NCBI GenBank assembly: GCA_018376445.1
Contig: JAHABL010000010.1
Location: 3,193 to 67,192, forward strand
From: Mycobacteriales bacterium
GTDB lineage: Bacteria > Actinomycetota > Actinomycetes > Mycobacteriales > Mycobacteriaceae
DNA length: 64,000 nt
Direction: 5' to 3'
The number at the start of each line of letters is the position of its first letter. Positions within the stretch are counted from its first letter, which is position 1. A model generated the notes under the pieces. It was not told the origin of the DNA. It worked only from the letters and a program-made list of their open reading frames with translations, and did not search any database. Shown in pieces: positions 27,564 through 35,530 of this stretch. The translations under genes and the position numbers were made by a program.

Positions 27564-28664
27564 CTACCAGGGTTCCAGCGTGAGCCTGGCCTGCCCCACC
27601 GGGGCACCCACCAAGTTGGGATCCGACGGCGGATAGTCCTTAATCTGGTCCACCTCAATCCGCCCCACCTCATTGATGTACGCAGAGTCACCCTTCACCA
27701 GTGTCGGGTTGAAGCCGGTCTCGCACTCACGGCCGTTAATCTTCTCCTCGATGAACACATCCAGTCCCAGCGGGCCGCCACGCCCATGCGTACCACGCAG
27801 CGTCAATTTGCCGCGCGCCTGGTGCACATCTACCTGCTTCGGCGCAACCGGGCCAAGCGTCAGGTCCACTCGCGTCTGGCGTTCAAACTCGAACTTGTCC
27901 AGCATGCACGGCGCATGATCCGCATACTGGGCAAGCGTCAGCGTTGCCGTCGGGTTGTAGCTGCTCAAGCTCAGATCCTCCATGGCAATCACCAGCCCCG
28001 GCTGAATCGCCACCGTGTACACCACCCCATCGGAGCTAGACGGCGAACCCGACACATACAGCGGGAACTGGTAGCCAGGCAGCGAACCATCCGTTGGGTC
28101 CAGGTTCACCGGCGTTACCCGGTAGCGCGGGAACTGCGACTGCTGCGACGCGCCATTCGGGTCGCCTTTCTTCACGTCCCGCTGCGGGCTATCCTCCGAC
28201 CAGCCCAAACCATCCGGGTACGTGTTCATCTGTACCCACTGGAACTGCGCCCACACACCCCGCGGACGCTTGTTGTTGTGCTTCAGTGACACATCTACGT
28301 CACCAAACTCCGACAGGCGAAGTGTAAACGGCGCCATATCACTGCGCGTAAACAGCAAGGTCGTCTGGAGGGGGACGGTGACGGTCGCCCGCCCCGTATC
28401 GACTGTCGACGGGGAAAGTGGGGAGGCGGCGGCCTGCGGGGCGGCCTGGGGCGTGCCGGACAAGGTGAGGGCGAGCGTAAGAGCTGCGAAAACTGCCAGG
28501 CCACGGCGGGCCCAGCCGGTGCGGCGGGTGCGACCAGGACACGCTGCCAAGGGGGCACCGGGGAATAGTTCCGAGGTGTCGCCGTGACGTGCTGCCGGGG
28601 CGCCAACCGCTGCACGAGTAGCGCGTACAGTGCGGTTTACGGATGCTGCGGTAGGAGTTGTCAT
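27564..28664 (-). CDS. Predicted secreted protein, unknown family
   Basis: Protein of 366 residues. After about 50 polar, Arg-rich residues comes a hydrophobic signal-like segment (LAVFAALTLALTLSG, near 56-70) with an Ala-rich cleavage region, so the mature protein is probably outside the membrane. The rest is rich in beta-forming residues, with few cysteines and no membrane anchor. No family is recognised. The ATG at 28664 is the first start available, although the N-terminus before the signal segment is long; a start nearer the signal is possible. It sits between the iron-regulated transporter and another surface protein on the same strand. A link to iron uptake is possible from place only. 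Confidence 0.7.
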   Translation of the reverse strand: MTTPTAASVNRTVRATRAAVGAPAARHGDTSELFPGAPLAACPGRTRRTGWARRGLAVFAALTLALTLSGTPQAAPQAAASPLSPSTVDTGRATVTVPLQTTLLFTRSDMAPFTLRLSEFGDVDVSLKHNNKRPRGVWAQFQWVQMNTYPDGLGWSEDSPQRDVKKGDPNGASQQSQFPRYRVTPVNLDPTDGSLPGYQFPLYVSGSPSSSDGVVYTVAIQPGLVIAMEDLSLSSYNPTATLTLAQYADHAPCMLDKFEFERQTRVDLTLGPVAPKQVDVHQARGKLTLRGTHGRGGPLGLDVFIEEKINGRECETGFNPTLVKGDSAYINEVGRIEVDQIKDYPPSDPNLVGAPVGQARLTLEPW

Positions 28665-28948
28665 ACCCTTAGCCTAGGCAACGGAAAGGGGTCGTGGGCC
28701 ACCTGAGGAAAATTGCCATGAAGTCGTGAGCAAAAAACGTTTCTGCTGGTAGAGATTTCATATATTTATGAGAAATCTTTAACTCACACTTTTCTTCACA
28801 GACTCAGTTTGGATACCCGAAGTTCCAGAGTCGTTTCAAGAGCCTCGTCACCAATTTCCCCTGGGCGGCCACAACCCCAAGGATGTCCCCACAGGGCAGC
28901 GGCAGATAAAAACCAGCAGCTAGCACAGCTTGCTAGGCGACGCTGCAT

Positions 28949-28985
28949 GGCTGCGCTGCTAGCGCGAGTAGCTAGCAGCGCAGCC
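28949..28985. repeat. Perfect 15-bp inverted repeat
   Basis: GGCTGCGCTGCTAGC (28949-28963) and GCTAGCAGCGCAGCC (28971-28985) pair perfectly around a seven-base loop. There is no U-run on either side, so it may be a processing or stability element, a terminator, or a small repeat. Confidence 0.8.
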
Positions 28986-29044
28986 CACTGCCAGCACCTC
29001 GTTCCCACCGGGACCCGTCACCGCCCGTTACCTGAAATAGTAAG

Positions 29045-29079
29045 GCGCGGGTGGCCTGAGGAATCCAGGCAACCCGCGC
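29045..29079 (-). terminator. Terminator-like hairpin after surface protein gene
   Basis: Outer arms GCGCGGGT and ACCCGCGC with an inner CCTG/CAGG pair, 25 bases past the stop of the minus-strand gene. The following minus-strand bases are U-containing but interrupted. Confidence 0.55.
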
Positions 29080-29103
29080 TGAGCTCATATGAGGAGGCTA
29101 GCT

Positions 29104-30108
29104 CTACTTCTTGACATTGGGGTTGTTCTTCTTCTTCTGAACACCCTTGTAGATGCCGTAGCCGCCGCCACCAACAACAGCGAGGACGATGATAACGATC
29201 AGGGCGGTCAGCCAGCCGGGGGTGCCGGAGCCACCGGTGTCCTGCTCGGCAGCGACGTCAGTGTCGGTGATCTGAAGCTGGCCATCGCTGGCAGCAGAGC
29301 TGGAGGAAGCGCTCTTGTCGCCATTGGTGGCGGAGCTCTTCTCGCCAGCCTTCTTATCGCCGGCCTTCTTATCGCCGGCCTTCTTATCGTCAGCCTTCAC
29401 ATCGGCGGCGGAGCCCACAGCGTTAACGGACGCCAGGGTTTCCTTGCCCATGGTGGAGTGACAACGAACCTGCAGGTCGAAGTCGCCGAGGACCGGGGCG
29501 CTCACAGCGTTCTTCACGGTGAAGAAGTTCTCCGGGTTGTTGAACTCGGCGGCGGCACCCTCGTTGGCGGGGTGCAGGGTGGGGATCTTGCCGGGCTTGG
29601 TGGCCTTGAAGGTCACCTCAACCTGCGGGGGTCCCCAACGCTGGATGTCCTTGCCGTTCGCATCAACGTTGATGTTGCCGATAACCAGGCGGTTGCCGCC
29701 AACCAGGCTGATGGAGGGCTGGCCGCTGGTGGCGTGGCCGGATCCAATGAAGCGAGCGGTAACGAAGGAGCTCGGGTCGTCAATAGTGAAGCGGTAGGTG
29801 GCGTTGGCGTAGTTCTTGACAGTAAGGCCGTGGTCGACGCCCTTAATGGGGGCGGGGACGTAGTCGAACACCATCTTGAACTCTTCGCCAACCTTAACCT
29901 GGTCGGGAATGTTAATGGTCATGGTGTCGGGGTCGCCGACGAAGGTTTCATCCTGTCCAGCGGGAGCACCGTTACTGCGGCAGGTGCTGAGGATGGTCTT
30001 AGTTACGGTTGCTGCTGAGGCAGTCGCGGCGGTAAACGGTGCGAGGCTGAAGCCCACGCCCGCTACGGCGGCGAGTGCAAGGAGTCGCTTAGAGAAGTTT
30101 CGGGTCAT
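29104..30108 (-). CDS. Predicted membrane-anchored surface protein, unknown family
   Basis: Protein of 334 residues with a clear signal peptide (LLALAAVAGVGFSLAPFTA, cleavage probably after an ASA motif near 32). A beta-rich extracellular domain with two well separated cysteines (near 43 and 220) spans about 35-225. A Lys/Asp/Ser-rich linker with KKAGD repeats follows, then one membrane helix (LTALIVIIVLAVVGGGGYG) and a short basic cytoplasmic tail. There is no LPXTG sortase motif. The domain is not one I can name; it is unlike haem-binding HtaA as far as I can judge. It is followed on the same strand by another secreted protein gene and could work with it at the cell surface. Confidence 0.75.
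   Translation of the reverse strand: MTRNFSKRLLALAAVAGVGFSLAPFTAATASAATVTKTILSTCRSNGAPAGQDETFVGDPDTMTINIPDQVKVGEEFKMVFDYVPAPIKGVDHGLTVKNYANATYRFTIDDPSSFVTARFIGSGHATSGQPSISLVGGNRLVIGNINVDANGKDIQRWGPPQVEVTFKATKPGKIPTLHPANEGAAAEFNNPENFFTVKNAVSAPVLGDFDLQVRCHSTMGKETLASVNAVGSAADVKADDKKAGDKKAGDKKAGEKSSATNGDKSASSSSAASDGQLQITDTDVAAEQDTGGSGTPGWLTALIVIIVLAVVGGGGYGIYKGVQKKKNNPNVKK
29349..29393. repeat. Three tandem 15-bp repeats
   Basis: Unit CCTTCTTATCGCCGG occurs twice exactly and once with two changes. It encodes the KKAGD-type repeats in the linker of the surface protein; copy number could vary between strains. Confidence 0.85.
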
Positions 30109-30297
30109 AGCCCCTATTATCTAGGAAATATCGCCCCCACATGCAGGAATGAAATTGTTTTTCTTACTATTTACAACTGTTGATAAAAGTCCTACATTGA
30201 CCCTTCATTGCCCCTCGCTTTCCCCCTTCTCTTCTATTTTGTGACGGCGCTCACAGCCTGATCGTATCTTTACAAGCCGGGGCGTTAAGCTAGGCGT

Positions 30298-31374
30298 ATG
30301 GCCACACCTCGCAGCTCCTCCCCCAGCCGGTTCCGGCTCACGCTGCAGCGTATTAATAAGCACATCGATTGGCTTATCGTCGGCCTCCTCGCCTGCATCC
30401 TGCTGGCCACCGCTTTCCCTGCCAAAGGGGACTTCGCCATCGGCATGCACTACGTGTCCAAGGTGTTCCTCTTCCTCCTCTTCTTCTTCTATGGTGCCAA
30501 ACTCGCACCACGTGAAACCCTTATGGGCCTCCGCAATTGGCGCCTCCACGTGGTCATCACCTGCTTCACCTTCGTCGTGTTCCCCATCATCGGCATCGGC
30601 CTCAAATACGCCACCATCGGCTGGCTAGGGCAAGGCCTCGCCCTGGGGCTCCTCTACCTCACACTGGTACCCGGCACCGTCCAGTCCTCCATCGCCTTCA
30701 CCTCGATGGCACACGGTAACGTGGCGGGCGCCATCGTCTCCGCCAGCATGTCCAATGTGCTGGGCGTGTTCCTCACTCCACTGCTGGTGATGCTCACCAT
30801 GGCCACCACGGGTGATGTCCACATCACCGGCCGCAGCATCCTGGACATCTTCCTGCAGATTTTGCTGCCATTTATCATTGGCCAGTTGTTGCATAAGCGG
30901 CTGGGCCCGGTCCTGGGCCGTCACCCCATCCTCACCAAGACCATTGACCGCGGCACTATTTGGGTGAACGTGTACACCGCCTTTTCGGAGGCTGTGGTGG
31001 AAGGCGTGTGGAAGCGGGTGACGATGCTGCATCTGCTGGGGCTCGTCGGCATTTGTATTGTGGTGGTGAGCCTGGTGCTGACGCTCTCCTGGCTGCTGGC
31101 GCGGGCGTTGGGCTTCGACCGGGGCGACCGGATTGCCGCCCAGTTCTGCGGGTCGAAGAAGTCCCTGTCCAGCGGTATTGCGATGGGTGCGGTGTTGTTT
31201 GCGGGGGTGGGCAATGGGTTGAGCGCCGGCATGTTGATGCTGCCGTTGATGCTGTTCCACCTGTTCCAGCTGCTCATCTGTGCCGTGTTAGCGGGGCGCT
31301 ATGGGCGCCAGTGGGAGCGGGCACACCCGGAAGGGGAGCCGGAAGAGGTTAGGGAACCGGCGCAGTCTGAGTAG
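30298..31374 (+). CDS. SLC10-type (bile acid:sodium symporter family) transporter
   Basis: Membrane protein of 358 residues with about ten hydrophobic segments in the SBF-like pattern, close to the YfeH/SLC10A7 type rather than true bile acid carriers. Visible family features include the IDWLIVGLLACILLA first helix, the FFFYGAKL segment and the LVPGTVQSSIAFTSMAHGN stretch that contributes to the ion and substrate site. Substrate is unknown. The C-terminus ends in a charged, Glu/Pro-rich tail. It is divergent from the surface protein gene and has a weak ribosome site before the ATG. No neighbour points to a substrate. Confidence 0.85.
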   Translation: MATPRSSSPSRFRLTLQRINKHIDWLIVGLLACILLATAFPAKGDFAIGMHYVSKVFLFLLFFFYGAKLAPRETLMGLRNWRLHVVITCFTFVVFPIIGIGLKYATIGWLGQGLALGLLYLTLVPGTVQSSIAFTSMAHGNVAGAIVSASMSNVLGVFLTPLLVMLTMATTGDVHITGRSILDIFLQILLPFIIGQLLHKRLGPVLGRHPILTKTIDRGTIWVNVYTAFSEAVVEGVWKRVTMLHLLGLVGICIVVVSLVLTLSWLLARALGFDRGDRIAAQFCGSKKSLSSGIAMGAVLFAGVGNGLSAGMLMLPLMLFHLFQLLICAVLAGRYGRQWERAHPEGEPEEVREPAQSE

Positions 31375-31482
31375 CCGGCAGGTTACCGGCTGGCGTACCA
31401 GTACAACCAGTAGCGCCGCCTACTGCACTTTTGTCCGCCGTCCGGGACGTTCCCGTGTGACAGCAACTCTCCCGAGTGGCGG

Positions 31483-31659
31483 CTATTTGCGTTTGTTTTT
31501 CAGTCTGCTCACTGCGGCGTCGAAGTATTCCCGCTTTGTGTGCTTGGGCTTGCGGCGGGCGGCCTCGCGGGTGGCGGGCATGTCCTTATATTTGTCGCCC
31601 AGTATTTCGGAGCTGAGGGCTTTGCCGTAGTCCTGTACTTTGTTCCAGTCGATCTGCAT
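31483..31659 (-). CDS. Small basic protein of 58 residues
   Basis: The start is the ATG at 31659, preceded by AAAAGAG; a longer frame from TTG at 31689 is less likely. The product (MQIDWNKVQDYGKALSSEI, then KYKDMPATREAARRKPKH) is highly charged, soluble and ends in KNKRK. Composition and codon use look genuine. I do not recognise a named family; small conserved proteins of this type occur in actinobacteria. It lies 70 bases downstream of the YqgE gene on the same strand. Confidence 0.65.
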   Translation of the reverse strand: MQIDWNKVQDYGKALSSEILGDKYKDMPATREAARRKPKHTKREYFDAAVSRLKNKRK

Positions 31660-31729
31660 TGTGCTCTTTTCGTTAATGGGGTGACGCAACCCGAACTCGG
31701 GGCAGCTGCCGGAGGTTGAAAGGGGTCGG

Positions 31730-32377
31730 CTAGTTCAGCCGGGGGTCCACGGGGCGGGAGGCGTAGAGGCTAAGCGGCCAGGGTTGGCGGCGCACCACCT
31801 GCGCATAGAGGTCTGTGTGGTGGTCGGTGGCGAAGTCGTTGTCGAGGGCGTCGCACACATACCAGTCGCCGGCGGCGATCTCCTCTGCCAGCTGACCGGG
31901 TTGCCACGCACAGTAGCCCATGTACAGGCGGTAGGATTCGCGAATGTCCTGGGTGCGGTACATGGCGTTGGCGGTGGGGTCCATAAGGAAGGTGCGGCCA
32001 CGCACCGGGTGCATCACCGATAGGTCCACCGGGCAGCCTGGCTTCAACCGCAGCAACCCCGTCACCCGCTCCATTTCCACTGGTCCACCGATGAAAAAGC
32101 TGGCGGGTTTGGAGCAGTAGGGGGCGAAGAGGGGCAGCACGCTGTGGACGGACACTTCGGACTGTTGGTTGAGGATGATGCCGAAGGTGCCCCGGGTGTC
32201 GTCGTGTTCGAAGAGGTAGATGATGCTGCGGGAGAACACCTCGTCGCGCAGGTCGGGGGCGGACACCAGCAGGCACCCTTTGTAGGGGTCGCGCTGCTCC
32301 ATGGCCAGGAAGATGCGGTCGGCGAAGGCGCCGAATTGGCTGAGGTTCCCGTAGGGGTTCATTTGGAAGTCGCTCAC
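31730..32377 (-). CDS. YqgE/AlgH family protein (DUF179)
   Basis: Protein of about 215 residues. Family marks are the GCLLVSAPDLRDEVFSRSII segment near the N-terminus, GIILNQ, the FIGGPVEMERV segment, and GYCAWQPGQLAEEIAAGDW toward the C-terminus. Its biochemical role is not established. The chosen start is GTG at 32377, which overlaps the pcnA stop by four bases (GTGA); ATG at 32362 is an alternative. The overlap suggests co-expression with the CCA-adding enzyme, which precedes it in the same direction. Confidence 0.9.
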   Translation of the reverse strand: MSDFQMNPYGNLSQFGAFADRIFLAMEQRDPYKGCLLVSAPDLRDEVFSRSIIYLFEHDDTRGTFGIILNQQSEVSVHSVLPLFAPYCSKPASFFIGGPVEMERVTGLLRLKPGCPVDLSVMHPVRGRTFLMDPTANAMYRTQDIRESYRLYMGYCAWQPGQLAEEIAAGDWYVCDALDNDFATDHHTDLYAQVVRRQPWPLSLYASRPVDPRLN

Positions 32378-33930
32378 TGCGCCGCCCACCATTCACGCAA
32401 GGCGGCGACGGCGTCGTCATGTTCCATCGGCCCGTTCTCCATGCGGAGGTTTTTGAGGAATGCCCACGCCTGGCCCACCTGCGGGCCGGGCTGCAACCCC
32501 AGGATCTGCATGATCTCGTTGCCGTCCAGGTCGGGGCGGATGGCCGCTAGGTTTTCTTTTTCGCGTAGTTCGGCGATGCGCTCTTCCAGGCTGTCCACTA
32601 GGGCGTGGAGTTTTTTGCGTTTCCAGTCGCGGGCGGTGGTGCAGTCGGCGCGCACGAGCAGGTTGAGGCGGTCCAGGAGCGGGCCGGCGTCTGTCACGTA
32701 GCGGCGTACTGCCGAGTCGGTCCATTCGCCGTCACCGTACCCATGGATGCGCAGGTGGAGGTACACGAGTTGGCTGACGTCGTTGATCATCTGCCGGGAG
32801 TATTTGAGGGCTTTGAAGCGTTTCCGCACCATCCGGGCACCCACGATTTCATGCTGGTGGAAGGTGACGCCCCCGCCGGGTTTCGCGGCACGGGTGGGCA
32901 CTTTGCCGACGTCGTGGAGGAGGGCCGCCCAGCGCAGCACTAGGTCGGGGTCGCCGGGTTCGAGCTCACAGGCCTGCTTCAACACGGTGAGGCTGTGGGT
33001 GTAGACGTCCTTGTGGGGAAGTGAGGGATCCGGCGGCATGGACATGGCGGGGATTTCGGGGAATATGTGGTTGGCCAGGCCGGTTTGGCAGAGCAGGTCG
33101 ATGCCTTCCCACGGGTAGGCGCCCAGCATAAGCTTGTCGAGTTCCGCCTGGATGCGTTCGGCGGTGATGCGGGTGATTTCCGCGGACATGTGTTGGATGG
33201 CGGCGGTGACGCGGGGGGCGAGGGTGAAGCCGAGTTTGGAGACGAAGCGGCAGGCGCGGATCATGCGCAGCGGGTCGTCGTGGAAGCTCACCTCGGGGGC
33301 TTGTGGGGTGTCGAGCACTCCGGCGGCGAGGTCGTTGATGCCGCCGAGGGGGTCGCAGAATTCTTGGGTGCCGTCGCCGTGGAGGCGCAGGGCCATGGCG
33401 TTGACGGTGAAGTCGCGGCGGACGAGGTCCCCTTCGAGGGTGTCGCCAAAGTGGACGATGGGGTTGCGGGAGATGCCGTCGTACTGGTCGGCGCGGAAGG
33501 TGGTGATTTCAATTTGCCAGCCGCCTTTGCAGGCGGACACGGTGCCGTAGTCAATTCCGATGTCCCACACGTTGTCTGTGCAGTTTCGGAGGATGGTGGT
33601 GACGGCGTCGGGGCGGGCGTCGGTGGTGAAGTCGAGGTCGATGCCGAGGTGGCCGAGGAGGGCATCCCGCACGGAGCCGCCCACCAGGTAGAGGTCGTGG
33701 CCGGCTGCTTCGAAGGCGGCGGCCAGTGGGGTGAGGGTGGGGGCGAGGGTGTGGAGTTGGGCTTGGGCAGCGGCCATCATGTGGAGGGTGCGGTCGGGCT
33801 CCGCCGCGGGAGTAGCGGAGCCGACCGGGGAGGTGCTGGCGGTGTCCGCCGAGGAGGTGGCGGAGGCTACTGCGAGGGTGTTGGCGGTGTCCGCCGCGGG
33901 AGTGGGCTGCTGGTTCGTGGGATGCGTCAT
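32374..33930 (-). CDS. pcnA: CCA tRNA nucleotidyltransferase / poly(A) polymerase family
   Basis: Adds or repairs the CCA end of tRNAs; the M. tuberculosis orthologue in the same position is PcnA. The class II nucleotidyltransferase head is present (YLVGGSVRDALLG, then DLDFTT with the catalytic Asp pair), followed by the neck region and a C-terminal HD domain (HDVGKVPTRAAKPGG, then HQHEIVGA). The start at ATG 33930 gives 518 residues; the frame stays open to 34320 but that part overlaps the divergent NUDIX gene and is not family-like. The first 60 residues are Thr/Ala/Ser-rich and probably disordered. Confidence 0.93.
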   Translation of the reverse strand: MTHPTNQQPTPAADTANTLAVASATSSADTASTSPVGSATPAAEPDRTLHMMAAAQAQLHTLAPTLTPLAAAFEAAGHDLYLVGGSVRDALLGHLGIDLDFTTDARPDAVTTILRNCTDNVWDIGIDYGTVSACKGGWQIEITTFRADQYDGISRNPIVHFGDTLEGDLVRRDFTVNAMALRLHGDGTQEFCDPLGGINDLAAGVLDTPQAPEVSFHDDPLRMIRACRFVSKLGFTLAPRVTAAIQHMSAEITRITAERIQAELDKLMLGAYPWEGIDLLCQTGLANHIFPEIPAMSMPPDPSLPHKDVYTHSLTVLKQACELEPGDPDLVLRWAALLHDVGKVPTRAAKPGGGVTFHQHEIVGARMVRKRFKALKYSRQMINDVSQLVYLHLRIHGYGDGEWTDSAVRRYVTDAGPLLDRLNLLVRADCTTARDWKRKKLHALVDSLEERIAELREKENLAAIRPDLDGNEIMQILGLQPGPQVGQAWAFLKNLRMENGPMEHDDAVAALREWWAAQ

Positions 33931-34012
33931 CGTGTGCAAGTTTACTAACATTGCCAGCTGCTCGGCCAAGAACTTAGACCTTATACCTGCAGACAAGTAG
34001 GATTGAGGGATA

Positions 34013-35455
34013 GTGGACAGTGAACGCAAGACCCCATCCGGCGGGGATTGCCGGCCTCCGCGTCGGCGTAGTTCCCGCCCGGCCGGCGCACCAGCCTCCG
34101 CGGCGAATCGTGCCCCGGCCTCTTCGGCTACGCCCACACAACCCACTCCGCGCCCCACTGCCACTCCACGCCCCTCCGCTATCCCAGCCCGCACGTCTAC
34201 CAACACGTCGCGCACCTCGGCCACACCTCCCCGCCCGACGGCCACTCCCCGCCCCACCAGCATCCCCCGTAACGGCGCTATCGTCCTCGACCCCAACGGC
34301 GTCGCCGGCAAAGCACCCAAACGCTATACCCGCAGTTCCACGCAGAATAATGGGCGGCGGCCCGTCACCCGCTCCCTCACCAAGAGCCAGGTCAAACGCA
34401 ACCGCGGCCGCAGCTACCCGGAGACATCCGCCGGCGGCCTGGTGCTGCGCAATATGCGCCGCGCCTATAATCCCCACACCAACCGCGTCTACCTGTCCGC
34501 TGTCAAGGTAGCACTTATCGGCCGGACCGATCGACGTGGTCGCCTCCTGTGGTCTCTGCCCAAGGGCCACATTGAGGACTATGAAACTGTCCCCATGACC
34601 GCTGTCCGCGAAGTGCGTGAGGAGACGGGCATCGAGGGTGAGATCATTAAGCACCTGGGCACCATCGACTACTGGTTCCTGTCCGACGGTAAGCGCATCC
34701 ACAAGACTGTCCACCACTATCTGCTGCGCTTTGTGGGCGGGGAGCTTTCCAACGCGGACGCCGAGATTTCCGAGGTCAAATGGGTATCCATGAAGGATCT
34801 GCCCGCGCACTTAAGCTATGCCGATGAACGGAAGCTCGCTCGCCGGGCGACGGGCGTGGTGGCGGCGTGGATTCGTAGCGAGTATGGGTCCGGTGACGGC
34901 ACCGGCGAGACGATCCAAATTGAGGGCGAGTATCCGGATGACGACATTCTGGGTGACGACCTCGACGAAGACGACCTGCTAGAACCTTCCTATGACGAGC
35001 AGAACAGTAGCCAGGGCAGCGCCCACCATAATGGCCAGACCAGTGCGCAGAATAACGGCCAGAATAGCGGCCAGCGGCGGAACCGTCGTGGCCGGCGGCG
35101 CGGCGGCAAACGTAACCGTCCCCGCCCCACCAACGGAACCACCGCAGCTGCCGGAGCTAACGGTGCCGCTGGAGGAAACCCCGCTGCCAGGGCAAACAGC
35201 ACTGCCGGCGCCCGCAGCACTGCCGGCGCAAACAGGGCCAACAGCGCTAGCGCAACACCCGGGGCACACGGTTCTGCCAGCGCAAACGATGCGAACGCGG
35301 CGAATGGTACACACGGTGTTAACGGCACTAACAGTGCTAACGAGACCAGCGGGCTGCCACGCAAGAAGCGCCGCCGCGGCCATCGCGGGCGAGGCGGACG
35401 CGCCCGCCGCCCCAACGCCACCACCCCCAACACCAGCACTCAACCCCCCAGGTAG
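34013..35455 (+). CDS. mutT4: NUDIX hydrolase, MutT4-like, with long disordered tails
   Basis: The NUDIX box GX5EX7REUXEEXGU is complete at about residues 185-207 (GHIEDYETV, then AVREVREETGI). Position between pcnA and DUF6049 matches M. tuberculosis mutT4, a nucleotide-hydrolysing house-cleaning enzyme; the substrate here is not determined. At 480 residues it is about twice the family size. The N-terminal 110 residues are Pro/Thr/Arg-rich. The C-terminal 150 begin with an acidic patch, then Arg/Gly-rich patches (RRNRRGRRRGGKRNR and KKRRRGHRGRGG) around Ala/Asn/Gly repeats, a composition typical of RNA-binding disordered tails. The start is GTG at 34013 after GAGGGA. Confidence 0.88.
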   Translation: MDSERKTPSGGDCRPPRRRSSRPAGAPASAANRAPASSATPTQPTPRPTATPRPSAIPARTSTNTSRTSATPPRPTATPRPTSIPRNGAIVLDPNGVAGKAPKRYTRSSTQNNGRRPVTRSLTKSQVKRNRGRSYPETSAGGLVLRNMRRAYNPHTNRVYLSAVKVALIGRTDRRGRLLWSLPKGHIEDYETVPMTAVREVREETGIEGEIIKHLGTIDYWFLSDGKRIHKTVHHYLLRFVGGELSNADAEISEVKWVSMKDLPAHLSYADERKLARRATGVVAAWIRSEYGSGDGTGETIQIEGEYPDDDILGDDLDEDDLLEPSYDEQNSSQGSAHHNGQTSAQNNGQNSGQRRNRRGRRRGGKRNRPRPTNGTTAAAGANGAAGGNPAARANSTAGARSTAGANRANSASATPGAHGSASANDANAANGTHGVNGTNSANETSGLPRKKRRRGHRGRGGRARRPNATTPNTSTQPPR

Positions 35456-35530
35456 CCCCCCACTCGGTAGCTAACACACCAGCTCACAAGTAACTTAGAC
35501 TCGTCACCACAACACACGATAGGAGGGACA

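Larger units (their letters stand above)
28665..29103. other. Intergenic region with two hairpins
   Basis: No gene was seen in 439 bases. It holds a perfect 15-bp hairpin (28949-28985), a terminator-like hairpin (29045-29079) and an A+T-rich stretch near 28750-28795 with AGATTTC/GAAATCT arms that may be the promoter region of the 27564-28664 gene. Confidence 0.6.

Noticed and set aside
28660..28680. DtxR-like core TTAGCCTA at the start of the 27564-28664 gene
   Set aside because: Only about 11 of 19 bases match the consensus, and one arm does not match at all.
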